DNA of 64,000 nt from NCBI GenBank assembly GCA_032433765.1, contig JAVIAB010000124.1:77760965-77824964 (forward strand), read 5' to 3'. The notes under the pieces are model-generated. The model was not told where the DNA came from. It did not search any database and saw only the letters and a list, made by a program, of their open reading frames with translations. Made by a program: the position numbers and the translations under genes. Position 1 is the stretch's first letter; each line of letters opens with the position of its first letter. Below are positions 45,306 through 61,045 of the stretch, in pieces. The DNA comes from Megaustenia siamemsis. Taxonomy: Eukaryota > Mollusca > Gastropoda > Stylommatophora > Ariophantidae.

Positions 45306-46228
45306 CTGCATGGACCTGTAGCATGTGAGACACCTTGTAGTTCTGTGAGTGTAAGAGGTGATTTGAGGGTGTTTAGACAGCCATCAACTGGACCTGTAGC
45401 ATGTGAGACACCTTGTAGTTCTGTGAGTGTAAGAGGTGATTTGAGAGTGTTTAGACAGCCATCAACTGGACCTGTAGCATGTGAGACACCCTGTAGTTCT
45501 GTGAGTGTAAGAGGTGATTTGAGGGTGTTTAGACAGCCATCAACTGGACCTGTAGCATGTGAGACACCTTGTAGTTCTGTGAGTGTAAGAGGTGATTTGA
45601 GGGTGTTTAGACATACATCAACTGGACCTGTAGCATGTGAGACACCCTGTGAGTGTAGGAGGTAATTTGAAGGTGTTTAGACAGCCATCAGCTGGACCTG
45701 TAGCATGTGAGACACCTTGTAGTTCTGTGAGTGTAAGAGGTGATTTGAGGGTGTTTAGACAGCCATCAACTGGACCTGTAGCATGTGAGACACCTTGTAG
45801 TTCTGTGAGTGTAGGAGGTAATTTGAGGGTGTTTAGACAGCCATCAACTGGACCTGTAGCATGTGAGACACCTTGTAGCTCTGTGAGTGTAGGAGGTAAT
45901 TTGAGGGTGTTTAGACAGCCATCACCTGGACCTGTAGCATGTGAGACACCTTGTAGTTCTGTGAGTGTAGGAGGTAATTTGAGGGTGTTTAGACAGCCAT
46001 CAACTGGACCTGTAGCATGTGAGACACCTTGAAGTTCTATGAGTGTAAGAGGTGATTTGAGGGTGTTTAGACAGCCATCAACTGGACCTGTAGCATGTGA
46101 GACACCTTGTAGTTCTATGAGTGTAAGAGGTGATTTGAGAGTATTTAGACAGCCATCAACTGGACCTGTAGCATGTGAGACACTGTGTAGTTCTGTGAGT
46201 GTAAGAGGTGATTTGAGGGAGTCTTGTC
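45306..46228. repeat. 78-bp minisatellite, about 12 copies
   Basis: Unit acctgtagcatgtgagacac, ttgtagttctgtgagtgtaa and gaggtgatttgagggtgttt, then agacagccatcaactgg. Period 78 bp (26 codons) gives a stop-poor frame; one unit near 45650 is shortened. No coding evidence. Confidence 0.92.
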
Positions 46229-46230
46229 AG

Positions 46231-48039
<1,809 letters not shown>

Positions 48040-48270
48040 GGAGCCGCACTGTACCTCGTGATACATCTCTGTTTTAGGTGAGTCTCAACCTCGACAAGGG
48101 AGATGATCTCTGTCACTTTGCCTTTAATCTCAGTGTTGTTCTTGATGTATGTCTATGGCCTCTTTTTTTGTTGCCTGCTGTGTCCCATTTAAAGACTTGC
48201 TTTGCGATTCTCTTGTTATCTCTTCTCATTACATGGCTGACACATACATATTATGTGCCACATCAGTCTG
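48040..48270 (-). pseudogene. Retrotransposon C-terminal scrap
   Basis: The minus strand parallels the 3' end of the 55164 element (cattgagattaaaggcaaag, gggacacagcaggcaac, gagaagagataacaagagaa). Decayed and truncated. Confidence 0.5.
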
Positions 48271-48704
48271 GTATTAATCTTGTGTTCGGTAAGTTTTCCC
48301 ACAAAGATGAGGAAGCTGATATGTCTGTAAACATTTGGGTTTGATGAATCCTCATAATAATTTTTTTTATAATCTCTGACTATGTCTGCAGTACAATTTC
48401 CCTATCCAAGCCTCAATTTAAGACAATCAAAAGCTTTCCTTTTACCTTTGTGTCAATTCTTATTTGTTATGTGTTTTACTTGGATTCATTTTTCTTTTGC
48501 AATCATTTTTCTCTTCAACTTCTTCCATAGTTGTATTGGATACATATTCTTATGTTTCAGTTATAACTTGATAACTCATAGCCTAAGGTGTCTTTTTATC
48601 TGCTGGGATATCATTGTGGTTTATATCAGTAAAGTAATTTATTACTGCTGCTTTTTATTTATTTCAATAAATGACAATGCATTTCTTTCATTTCGTATCA
48701 ATTA

Positions 48705-49480
<776 letters not shown>

Positions 49481-50222
49481 GCTATTTTTCCAAAAGTTAT
49501 TTTTATTAGTTTTTTTTTTAGTTATTTCCTTTAATTTTTAAGTTTTTATTTTGACAGCATTCACCATATTTGCCAGAAACAATACAGCCTTTGTTAGTTA
49601 TTTCCTTCTAGGAAAATAATATTTAAAAAGACTAATAAACTTGGCGGAATAAATGAACACTTTTCAGACACTTATGATGTGGCAATAATTATTTTTGTTT
49701 GGCTAAGTTATGAGAGGATAAATAATGATGATTTGAAGGCCGCAGGTTGACTATATGTCATCGGACCAAAGATGGTGAAATGTGGGCTGCAATGGCTTTC
49801 TTTAATTCCTGGATCTTGCTGGAGAAGTTCAAACTAGTCCTGCCTAGAGGTCTGCAATACTAGGTCTTCAAAATGAGTAGACCCCATCACTACAGAGGAA
49901 ACAGTGATCCAAGCCTGTGGCTTTAATGCAGACTGTTACCAGGAAGACTGATTGGGAGTTCAATGTGAGGTCTTGGTCAGCTAAAGGACTGCTGACCTTG
50001 AGGATCTCCCTAACAAGATGGTTACAACACAAACAAATGGGCAATAACAAAACGCTAGGAGATAACTGACAGCACAACATCATGACATTGAGTCAGCAAT
50101 AGAACTGAAGAACAGTTTGATGGGGGAAAATGTGTGACACTTCATGACATCAGTTTGTCTGTTACATGGATTGCTCAATGTAATCTGACCACTACATTTT
50201 TCATTGCCACATAAACAGAGAT
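49481..50222. other. Intron stretch, nothing recognised
   Basis: No element or coding signal recognised. Confidence 0.45.
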
Positions 50223-50365
50223 GGAGGAGAAAGAGAATGCGAGAGGGGGTAGAGAAAGCAAAAGAGAGAGAGAGAGAGATAGAAAAGAGAGAAAGATTGA
50301 GAGCAGGGGAGAGAGAGAGATAGAAAAGAGAGAAAGATTGAGAAAAAGAGAGAGAGAGAAAAGGT
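50223..50365. repeat. AG-rich low-complexity tract
   Basis: Purine-rich (GA)n tract with two near copies of gagagagatagaaaagagag. Confidence 0.85.
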
Positions 50366-50569
50366 TCTTTAAAATTGAGGTGAAAATTGGCACTGAATTA
50401 AAAAAATTCCCAACATGAAAGAACAAGACAAAAAATTTTTTTAAAATAAGAAAGACTTTCAATTCTGACTGCTCATAAAGAGGTGCAAAAATGCCATGCT
50501 GAAATTGGATGTGTTGGGCCATAAAGGCACAAATATCACAGCCTAGCTCCAAACCATAACACATCTCAT

Positions 50570-51290
50570 CATCATCTTCATCAAGTACGGAGCAAGTTGG
50601 CATAGGTGATCATGTCTCTCCACAACTTTCGATCTCGACAGTCATCTATCATTTCTGTTCTTGACCACCTGCCAAGCCATTCTCTTAAGCTGTCTGGAAT
50701 CTTTTCTCTTTTCTTTCCTCTATCTCTTCGTCACTCGATTTTCCCATTTGTTACCATATATATTTCAGCTGTTCTCTTCTCAGTACATGGCCAAAAAAAT
50801 TATGATTGTTTCTCCGTAATATTGGAAATTTGTTTCCAATGTTGTATTGGAAACGTTTTCATTACTCTTCTTAGCTGTCCATGGTATTTTCAACATTCTT
50901 CTAAAAAACCACATTTCTACAGACTCCAGTGATTTCCTTGTCTGTTGTCCTATTGCCCATAATTCACACCCATATGTTATGACTGGCTCTACATAACATT
51001 TAAGAACTCTTTTTTGCAGTTTCTATTGTCAAAAATGGATTGCAAAGTATCTTCCTCATTTTTTTGGAAAGCGACTTTTGCCTGAGCCATTCTGCATCTC
51101 ACCTCTGTTGTACACCTACCGTTTGAGGTTAACAAAGTTCCAAAATATTTAAATTCATTTACCTGTTTTAATATTGTTCCACTTGTCTTTATTTTGCACT
51201 GAGGTGATGTCTTTTTTTTTTGTTGTTTCCATTACTTCTGTCTTTTTGCTATTAAGGCCGAGTCCTTTATTTTTGCTTCCTTTCACTAAA
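50570..51290 (-). pseudogene. Non-LTR element 3' part
   Basis: The minus strand shares about 400 bp (50905-51290) with 41555-41930 (the inner RT family there), including caatccatttttgacaatag, and extends further 3' through an RT-end region to a tail (tgatgatgag). Frames are broken throughout. Confidence 0.75.
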
Positions 51291-51884
51291 CATATAACAC
51301 ATCTACACCCACTTAAAGTAAATGGCGGATGGGACTTCCGTTTCCGAAGATGGTGGATGTAGGTCACGTTCTCTCGATCGCTGCAGAAAGTGCATTCGGG
51401 GTCTGATTAATTTCGGTTCTCCATTGCACTTTTCTGCGTTAAAGTCAAAAGGATGATCTACTTATTACATCTGCACTGCTAAAGCGAAGTCATACGCCGG
51501 CAACAACCCCTTTTTGACAAATCAAGTGCTGTGAATGCGACCTTCCACCATCTAGACTTGATCTGCGCTTTACGTCACATTGATGCTGTTCATGACCATT
51601 GTTGGAATTCTTTGACGCAAGTTATTTACATGTTACTCATTAATGTAAAATGCTTCGTCAGCCAGAGTTTTACCTCTTTATGGTATTTGCACCGTGTTTT
51701 GTTCGTCATAGGCTGCTTTCACTAGAGTAATCAGGAATCTAAAGGGAGCGAAATTGTTTTGTGTATGACGTTGTTGTGTGCTACATCATCGTAATGGTTC
51801 ATCGTTTATCCCTAGACCGGCCGTACGCTAATCTTACGGTCTGTTGTTTGATGTGCAACGGGGATAATCTGATGACTAACTGTG
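51291..51884. other. Intron stretch, GC-richer, unrecognised
   Basis: Less AT-rich sequence upstream of block D, with CG-containing words (ctctcgatcgctgcag, cggccgtacgc). No frame or family recognised; it may belong to the same unknown repeat as block D. Confidence 0.4.
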
Positions 51885-52392
51885 TGTCTATATGTTCGGA
51901 ATTCGAGTCAACAACGATGGCCTAACACCATCAAGCACAATACATTTTTTAAAAATATGACTATCATCATTTTCAAGAGGACGTGAACTTCCGGTATATG
52001 GTGGATAGGCGGCGGAAACAATTGAAGGCTATGCATGAAAAGTGTTCCTTGTTGCAGTTTCCTCATATTCAAAGTCTGGCTTGTTGCAGGAGCTACTGAG
52101 TTAAGTGCTCTGTGCACACCAAGAGCTGTGTGTCTCATCCATTTTGATCATGTTTCGATATTCCAATTGTTTATGATGAATGATGATATCGGAACGGTTG
52201 GCTATGTTCACTTTCTGCGTGGTTTCACCTTATGTCTTTTGGCGTGTGCTGAAACTGCTATGATGGGAACTACAGTTAAACTTTCTTTGTTTGGGAGATG
52301 AGATATTAATTCGGATGATTATCCTGGCACGGGTGGTTGAGCACTTATGGATTTTAATTCGTTTGCAGTGATACCGAGGCCTTTCATAACCA
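51885..52392 (+). repeat. Duplicated block D, copy 2
   Basis: High identity to 30150-30650 (see that entry), but upstream sequence differs: the Cys-rich domains are absent here. The match starts around ctgtgtgtctatatgttcgg and ends at aaccaaataacc. Confidence 0.75.
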
Positions 52393-52644
52393 AATAACCA
52401 AAAGACGGATGATGAAGAGAACTTAATTCCTTCAGTAGTTGCCGGGTAAATGCAGACAGTAAAAGGAAAGAAATCTTATAACTACAGCATTAATATGTCC
52501 ACCATAAACAAGTGTAGTTGAACATATAAATATACATTGCAATGCAGATGAGGAAAAAAAGATTAACAGTCATAGGGGCTCCCTTTTTATGTGCAAAGCC
52601 AGAGTTAAACTTTAACAATGTAAAAAGTAGGCTATGATCAAGAA

Positions 52645-54205
52645 TGATGCTGACATCTATTTTGCTATCAAGTTAGAATGATACTGACATCTGTTTTGCT
52701 ATTGTGTTAAAATGATGCTGACATCAATTTTTCTATCATGTTAAAATGATGCTGACATTAATTTTGATATCATGATAGAATGATACTGACATCTGTTTTG
52801 CTATCGTGTTAAAATGATGCTGACATCAATTTTGCTATCATGTTAAAATGATGCTGACATCAATTTTGATATCATGTTACAATGGTGCTGACATCTATTT
52901 TGCTATCATGTTAGAATGATGCTGACATCTATTTTGATATCATGTTAGAATGATGCTGACATCTATTTTGCTATCATATTAGAATTATGATGACATCTAT
53001 TTTGATATCATGTTAGAATGATGCTGACATCAATTTTGCTATCATGTTAGAATGATGCTGACATCTATTTTGCTATCATATTAGAATGATGCTGACATCT
53101 ATTTTGCTATCATGTTACAATGATGCTGACATCTATTTTGCTATCATGTTACAATGATGCTGACATCTATTTTGCTATCATGTTAGAATGATGCTGACAT
53201 CAATTTTGATATCATATTAGAATGATGCTGACATCTGTTTTGCTATCATTTTAGAATGATGCTGACATCTATTTTGCTATCATGTTAAAATGATGCTGAC
53301 ATCAATTTTGATATCATGTTACAATGATGCTGACATCAATTTTGCTATCATGTTACAATGATGCTGTCATCTATTTTGCTATCATGTTAGAATGATGCTG
53401 ACATCTATTTTGATATCATGTTAGAATGATGCTGACATCTATTTTGATATCATGTTAGAATGATGCTGACATCTACTTTGCTATCATGTTAGAATGATGC
53501 TGACATCAATTTTGCTATCATGTTAGAATGATGTTGACATCTATTTTGCTATCATGTTAGAATGATGCTGACATCAATTTTGCTATCATATTACAATGAT
53601 GCTGTCATCTATTTTGATATCATGTTAGAATGATGCTGACATCAATTTTGCTAACATGTTACAATGATGCTGACATCTATTTTGCTATCATGTTAGAATG
53701 ATGCTGACATCTATTTTGCTATCATGTTAGAATGATGCTGACATCAATTTTGCTTTCATGTTAGAATGATGCTGACATCTATTTTGCTATCATGTTAGAA
53801 TGATGCTGACATCTATTTTGCTATCATGTTACAATGATGCTGAGATCTATTTTGCTATCATGTTACAATGATGCTGACATCAATTTTGCTATCATGTTAG
53901 AATGATGCTGACATCAATTTTGCTAACATGTTAGAATGATGCTGACATCAATTTTGCTATCATGTTACAATGATGCTGACATCTATTTTGCTATCATGTT
54001 AGAATGATGCTGACATCTATTTTGCTATCATGTTACAATGATGCTGACATCTATTTTGCTATCATGTTAGAATGATGCTGACATCTATTTTGCTATCATG
54101 TTAGAATGATGCTGACATCTATTTTGCTAACATGTTAGAATGATGCTGACATCTGTTTTGCTATCACATTACAATGATGCTGACATCTATTTTGCTATCA
54201 TATCA
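52645..54205. repeat. 34-bp satellite array, about 46 copies
   Basis: Unit aatgatgctgacatctattt then tgctatcatgttag (34 bp). Variable positions include ctatt/caatt/ctgtt and tgctat/tgatat. It is unrelated in sequence to the other 34-bp array (19506-22835), but has the same unit length. It ends about 100 bp from exon 3. Confidence 0.93.
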
Positions 54206-54248
54206 ATAATACATACAGTCAGCAACATTCAAATGACAAACGATGTTA

Positions 54249-54533
<285 letters not shown>

Positions 54534-54535
54534 TT

Positions 54536-54612
54536 AAAATTATTTCACATTCTAAAGTGCCTACATTATTTCACATTCTAAAGTGCCTACATTATTTCAC
54601 ATTCTAAAGTGC
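54536..54612. repeat. 27-bp repeat, 3 copies
   Basis: ttatttcacattctaaagtg then cctacat, three near-identical copies. Confidence 0.85.
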
Positions 54613-54629
54613 CACGCAAGAATGCATAA

Positions 54630-55163
54630 ACACTGAATCCAACATCATGAAAGAGGAAATCAAAATAATCAAATATGCATTAAGAAATAAAGAACCAGGT
54701 AGAGATAACATACCAATAGAAAAAAATAGCAGCAGTAGTAGAAACAGAAGTTACATGACTACACAGAATATTCAATGTAGCATGGCACCAAAAAAAAGCC
54801 CCAGAAGACTGGCAACAGGCAATCATCGTACCAATATGAAAAAATAAAGGTAGCAAGAGAGACTGTAAATTAACCACACACAAAAAATAAATAAAAATAA
54901 AAAAGGCTGAGACCAATAATAGAACTACAGTTAAGCAATTCTCAAATTGGGTTCCGAAAAAACAGGATGTACTGATGCTCTATTCACCCTAAAACAGCTA
55001 GCAGAAAAGATGACAGAACATGATCAAAATGTGTACATAGGTTTCAATAACCAGGAAAAAGCATTTGATTGAGTAAACAGAGAACAACTGTGGGAGATAC
55101 TAACAACATACGGAGTAAGCCAACATCTAACAAACCTAATTAAAAGTCTCTACATCAACAGCA
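54630..55163 (+). pseudogene. Outer retroelement, 5' segment
   Basis: Broken RT of a non-LTR element: MKEEIKIIKYALRNKEPGRD, later QIGFRKNR-like, TLKQLAEKMTEHDQNVYIGF and AFD-stop-VNREQLWEIL. Interrupted at 55164 by the younger element; resumes at 57857. Confidence 0.8.
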
Positions 55164-57743
55164 TCATGTTATGCGCCTACTAACGAAGCTGATGATGAAG
55201 TTAAGGATGATTTTTATAACCAACTGCAACAACTTATAAACAAAATACCAAAACACGATCTTTTAATTGTAATGGGAGACTTCAACGCCAAAGTAGGACA
55301 AGATAACGCAGGAGTGGAACATGTGATGGGGAGAGAAGGCTGTAATACAACAAGTCAGAATGGAGAAAGATTAATAGAATTATGTTTAATAGAAAATTTA
55401 GTTATAGGTGGGACATTATTTCCACATAAAAATATCCACAAAACAACATGGATATCTCCTGATGATAGAACATCAAATCAAATTGACCACCTATGTATTA
55501 AACAACAATTCAGATCATCATTAATAGATGTAAGAGCATACAGAGGTGCTGATGTTAATAGTGACCACAACCTGTGCATTGGGAAAATAAGATTAAAATT
55601 TAGAAACCAACAGAAGAGGTCAATTACACATAAAATTGATAGTCATAAACTGAAAGATGAAGCAATAAAGGAAAAGTTTAACATAGAGCTAAGTAATTGT
55701 TATTCAGCACTTGGTGAAATAGACTTAGATATCAATGAAATGTGGGACTCACAGAGCAAAATACTAATGACAGCAGCAGAAGCAAGTGCTGGACTGAAGA
55801 AAATGGAAAAACGAGCTTGGATCTCAGACACCACATGGAAATACATCAAAGAAAGAAGAGAAGCGAAGAGAGCCATGACTAATGTAAAGACAGATCTTGG
55901 AAAGGTTCTGGCAAAAGCAACATACAAAGAATTAGACAACAAAGTGAAAAGTTCGGCAAGAAGAGATACAAGAGCTTATATAGACAACTTGGCAGAGAAA
56001 GCAGAGACAGCTGCAATTACAGGAGACAGCAGAACTCTTTATACTGTACAAAAGATGCTGACAAACACCTATACATCCAGTGGAACACCAATTCTAGACA
56101 AATCTGGATTAATGCTAACAACAAGCGCAGACATAAAAGCCCGTTGGGCGGAACACTTCAAAGAAATTCTTAACCGTCCACTACCTCACAGTTTAATAGA
56201 TTTTGAAGCTGAAACACCAGCAGCAGAATTAGATGTAAATTTAGATGACTTCACCTTGAGTGAAATAGAAACCACCTTAAAGCTAATGACCAATAACAAG
56301 GCTGCTGGAGAGGATAAGTTAACAGCTGAGATCCTCAAGGCAATTGATAGCCATAATTTAATACATCTCCAAAAAATGTTCAACATCATTTGGAAAACAG
56401 AGAAGACGCCTCATAAATGGAAAAAAGGAATCATTGTTAAGATCCCAAAAAAGGGCAATCTTAGAGATTGTAACAATTGGAGAGGCGTGACACTTTTGTC
56501 AGTTGCCTCAAAATTATTCTGTAAAATCATCCTAAATAGAATAAAGGATTCAATAGATACAGTAATGCGTGAAGAACAGGCTGGGTTTAGAAAAGGGAGA
56601 AGCTGTCTTGACCACATTTTCACTCTACGACTTATATTGGAGGAACACATTGAAAAGCAAAAACCTTTTGTACTTAACTTCATCGACTTCAAAAAAGCAT
56701 TTGATAGTATTCATAGAGATTCTTTGTGGAAAATTCTGAAGCAATATGGCTTACCATCAAAAATCATAAATATTATCAAAGACATGTATGATGGTTACAC
56801 ATGTGCAGTTCGAACAGAGGAAGGACTGAGCGAATGTTTCCCAATAGAAACTGGGGTTAAACAAGGATGTATTTTATCGCCCTTGTTATTTGGAATTGTT
56901 ATGGACTTCATAATGAAGAAATGCTGCACTGGTAATAAAGGCATCGAATGGATACAAGGAGACCATTTGGAGGACCTGGACTTTGCTGATGACATAGTTC
57001 TCATCAGCAATCAGATAAAAACGATGCAGGAAAACACAAATGAACTATCATCAATAGCCAGCAAAATTGGGCTTGAGGTCAATCATGAAAAGACTAAAGT
57101 CATGAAAAGTTTAATTCCAACAAGTGACAAAATATACATGGAAAACAAACCAGTAGAAGAGATCGATCACTTCATCTATCTTGGAAGTCACATTGATCGA
57201 GAAGGGGATACGAGCAAAGAAATTAGAATCAGACTGGCTAAAGCAGCAATGTCTTTCAGAAGCCTTGAAAAGTTGTGGAAATCAAAACTCATTAGCACAA
57301 ACACAAAACTTAGGCTATTCAAATCAAATGTACTATCAACCCTTACGTATGCGTGTGAAAGCTGGAAAACAACAAGAGATATAGAAACAAAGTTGAACGC
57401 ATTCGAAAATAAATGTCTAAGGAAAATACTTGGTATAGAATGGAACGAATTCAAAACAAACGAGGAAATTAGAGAAATCGCCAATCAACCACTAATATCT
57501 TCAGTAATAAAGAAAAGACGATGGTCATACGTTGGACATGTGATGAGAAGAGATAATAATCGAATAGCAAAGCAAGCCCTCATATGGGAAACAACAGGTA
57601 AAAGAAAAAGAGGAAGACCCAGGGAGACACTGAGAAGAACATTGATGAGAGAGGCAAGAGCAGCAGGAATCGGCTCCCTCAATGAGATAGAACTGCTTGC
57701 ACAGAACAGAGACAGATGGCGAGATTTGATAAAATATCTTTAA
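55164..57743 (+). CDS. Endonuclease-reverse transcriptase ORF (5'-truncated)
   Basis: Open for 859 residues from the truncation point; an internal ATG lies at 55272. It mobilises its own RNA by nicking the target and priming reverse transcription there. Order: APE-type endonuclease C-terminal half (MGDFNAKVG, residues about 37-45; NQIDHLCI about 110; SDHNLCIG about 132), a linker with RAWISDTTWKYIKERREAKR, then RT motifs: KIPKKGNLRDCNNWRGVTLL, EEQAGFRKGRSCLDHIFTLR, FIDFKKAFDSIHRDSLW, GVKQGCILSPLLFG and FADDIVLIS with the two catalytic aspartates (about residue 575). A basic C-terminal part follows (WSYVGHVMRRDNNRIAKQAL, KRKRGRPRETLRR). No stops; the missing N-terminus makes it non-functional as a unit. 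Confidence 0.95.
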   Translation, partial: SCYAPTNEADDEVKDDFYNQLQQLINKIPKHDLLIVMGDFNAKVGQDNAGVEHVMGREGCNTTSQNGERLIELCLIENLVIGGTLFPHKNIHKTTWISPDDRTSNQIDHLCIKQQFRSSLIDVRAYRGADVNSDHNLCIGKIRLKFRNQQKRSITHKIDSHKLKDEAIKEKFNIELSNCYSALGEIDLDINEMWDSQSKILMTAAEASAGLKKMEKRAWISDTTWKYIKERREAKRAMTNVKTDLGKVLAKATYKELDNKVKSSARRDTRAYIDNLAEKAETAAITGDSRTLYTVQKMLTNTYTSSGTPILDKSGLMLTTSADIKARWAEHFKEILNRPLPHSLIDFEAETPAAELDVNLDDFTLSEIETTLKLMTNNKAAGEDKLTAEILKAIDSHNLIHLQKMFNIIWKTEKTPHKWKKGIIVKIPKKGNLRDCNNWRGVTLLSVASKLFCKIILNRIKDSIDTVMREEQAGFRKGRSCLDHIFTLRLILEEHIEKQKPFVLNFIDFKKAFDSIHRDSLWKILKQYGLPSKIINIIKDMYDGYTCAVRTEEGLSECFPIETGVKQGCILSPLLFGIVMDFIMKKCCTGNKGIEWIQGDHLEDLDFADDIVLISNQIKTMQENTNELSSIASKIGLEVNHEKTKVMKSLIPTSDKIYMENKPVEEIDHFIYLGSHIDREGDTSKEIRIRLAKAAMSFRSLEKLWKSKLISTNTKLRLFKSNVLSTLTYACESWKTTRDIETKLNAFENKCLRKILGIEWNEFKTNEEIREIANQPLISSVIKKRRWSYVGHVMRRDNNRIAKQALIWETTGKRKRGRPRETLRRTLMREARAAGIGSLNEIELLAQNRDRWRDLIKYL

Positions 57744-57844
57744 AAGAAAACTGCTAGAACAAAAATTCATATAGGAGAAGGTGTATCTTGGTCTACGCCC
57801 TATGGGCCGGTTACGGCTCGAAAGGTCAATAGATAGATAGATAG
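55164..57844 (+). mobile_element. Non-LTR retrotransposon, 5'-truncated, recent
   Basis: 2681 bp between copies of the 12-bp duplication ACATCAACAGCA (55152-55163 and 57845-57856). It begins inside the endonuclease coding region and ends in a (ATAG)n tail after aaggtcaatagatagatag. Two other 3' ends in the window carry the same tail. Clade not assigned. Confidence 0.95.
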
Positions 57845-57856
57845 ACATCAACAGCA

Positions 57857-58795
57857 GATGCACAGTCAGGGCAGCAGCAGGTTACACAGATCACTTTGAA
57901 GTTAGACAGGATTGCGTTCTATCCACCTCTACAGTTTATTACATACATGGACTATATATGCAAGTTAGCCAACCCATCAGAGGAGATCAAAGTGCTTCTC
58001 TTTGCAGACAATTAGGTACTAACATTTGGAAAAATAGTAGACATACAAGAAAACTTAAATAGACTCAACAACACAGGCACAAAATAATAACATGAAAATC
58101 AACATCAACAAAACAGAATTCACGAATATCGCAAAAGAGAAACAGAACATCAACATAACTAGAGATGGCAGACAACTAAAACAAGTAAAGGAATTTAAAT
58201 GCCCAGGAAGTCTAAGTGACAAACGACAATTCACAAACAGTAGATATAGACTCAAGATGCAACAAAGCTTGTCAAATCATTGGACAGCTATCACCACTAT
58301 TGTCCAACAAGGAAATAACTCTAGAGACAAAACAGGCAGTCTACAATACAATCTTCATCCCAACTTTGTGTTACCAATGCCAGTCCTGAACCCTAGTTGC
58401 AAGAACAATAAGAAAAATAACCTGTACTGGGATGAAATGTGTTAGACGAATGACAGGAAACAGCCTGACAGATAAGATCAGAAATGAAGAACTGAGAAAA
58501 AAGCTAGGAATAGCCCCTGCCATAGAACACATAAAGAAACAACAGATAAAATGGTTTAGCCACATGACAAGGCAGAGTGATCAAAACACAACACAATGAG
58601 CCTTTAATAAACATTATGAGAACACCAGACCCAAGGGCCAACCACGAAAAAGATGGATTGACAGGATATTAAAAGCACTAGGAAACATAGCAGCAGAGGC
58701 AAACAGAAGAGCAAAAGACCACAAATTATATCTCCCCTCCACGCTGAAAGGCAAATGTGGAAGGAAAGAAGAAGTAGATAGAAGAATATTGAACA
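57857..58795 (+). pseudogene. Outer retroelement, 3' segment
   Basis: Continuation of 54630-55163 after the younger insertion: FEVRQDCVLST-like RT motif, LLFADN-stop, ENLNRL, FKCPGS, later TIQSSSQLCVTNASPEP and NSLTDKIRNEELRKKLGIAP in various frames. Related to 34590-35225. Many stops. Confidence 0.8.
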
Positions 58796-58804
58796 GACAT
58801 CTTA

Positions 58805-59395
<591 letters not shown>

Positions 59396-59439
59396 ATGTC
59401 CACAATGACCTCAAGAGCTCTACATACAAGTCCAAGATA

Positions 59440-59960
59440 TCATTATTATGTAGTGCCATGCCAGCTGGTGTAGGTGATCACATCTCCCCACAACTGTTTA
59501 TTAACTTTGTTGTTGACTTCCTATCCAAACCATTCACATAAACTGTCTTATACCTTTTCTCTCTGCTTCAATAAAACTGTCCAATTATCACAATATATTT
59601 TCAGAACTTCTTTGTTATTCTTTTTATTGTCTGTGGTATTCTCAAAATTCTACTGTAAAACCGTGGCTTCCAACGATTCTCTTGTGTCTTGTTTGATTGT
59701 CCAAAATTCACATCCATATGTCAAGACTGGCTCTTTTCTTATATTCACTGAAAAAATTGGCTACACAGTAATTTACTAATTCTTTGGAATGTATCTTTGA
59801 GTTATTCTGCACGTCACATCTGCTTCTGAAGTTAACATCAGTCCAAGGTATTTGAATTCATTGATCTGTAAAGTAAATATGCCCCATTTACTTTAATTGT
59901 GGTTTTGGTGATGCCTTTTTCTTGGATGCAATAATTTCATATTTATTTAATAAAATAAAA
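59440..59960 (-). pseudogene. Non-LTR element 3' part
   Basis: Parallel to 50570-51290 on the same strand (taggtgatcacatctcccca, attcacatccatatgtcaag, gtgatgcctttttcttggat). Decayed. Confidence 0.7.
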
Positions 59961-60668
59961 CACATTTTCAGTTTAGTTTGCTGAAGTAACAAGAAATAAC
60001 ATTACATAGAGTTTTAAAAGCCAAACAAAATTTGATACAAATGACAAAGTGAAAAATCACAGATTAAAATTTAAAAAAAAATAATGCACACTTTTCTGCT
60101 CAGTGTCAGCTGGTAGCATGAGTCAAGGCTTTCTTTCAAATGGAACGGTCCAGAATGTATTCCAACAAACTTTCATGGTTTTAACGGCCCCAAGATAGAT
60201 ATTTCATAAGTAACTGAAAACTATAATTTTCTTCATTTTACATTCTCATGTTATGGTTATTGACAACAAATTAAGTACACTAGAGCTTCAGAAGTTCCGG
60301 TCAAAGGTGATTACTTCATTGGTGGCCTAACAGGCTGTCATCATTAAACATCCATTGAATCTCAAAGCATTCCCTCAAATGGGAACCTGGCAAGAGGCAA
60401 CAACAGCAGGCATGTCGTGTGATGATTCACAATGTGGAAATTGTACATGGTCTGATGTTTAACAAAGGTTGTTGAACACAAAGAGACTAGAATTTTTGCT
60501 CTGTGTCCTGTTTTCGGCTGGAAATGACAAAAGATAGGATAGGACAGGACAGGACATTAAATATTTTGACCAAGCACACTCTAACTACATTCAATATTTA
60601 GACCAAGCACATTCTAAATTCAATATTTAGACCAAGCACATTCTAAACTACATTCAATATTTTGACTA
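59961..60668. other. Intron stretch with a short 34-36-bp repeat
   Basis: Mostly unrecognised. Between 60555 and 60665 a motif attcaatatttagaccaagc then acattctaaactac repeats about three times, next to the left end of transposon B. Confidence 0.6.
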
Positions 60669-61045
60669 TAGCTTATTTCAAATCACTTGCCCAACTTCAA
60701 AACGCTATTGCTCAGAAACCGTTTGTTAAATACTGTTGAAATTTTCCAAATGTTGTTAGAATGCAAAAGACCCTTTAAATGTATATTTAACAAATATCTT
60801 GCAGCTGCAGTTTTCTTAAAGCGGCGAATTTCTTTGATGTTTGTCAAAATTGTAAATTGTGAACCCCTAAATAATAGAAATTACCGTAGTTGCTGGTCTA
60901 TGATTAATTTTCACTAGGTAAAGGCGTGGCCGTAATGGGGAAATAACTGAATAAGGAAAAACACCAGGAGAATTATTGTCTTCTCAGTTCGAGGACGGAC
61001 GATAATATCAAGGTATACCTGTATGTCCAATTTTCATAGTTGTGT

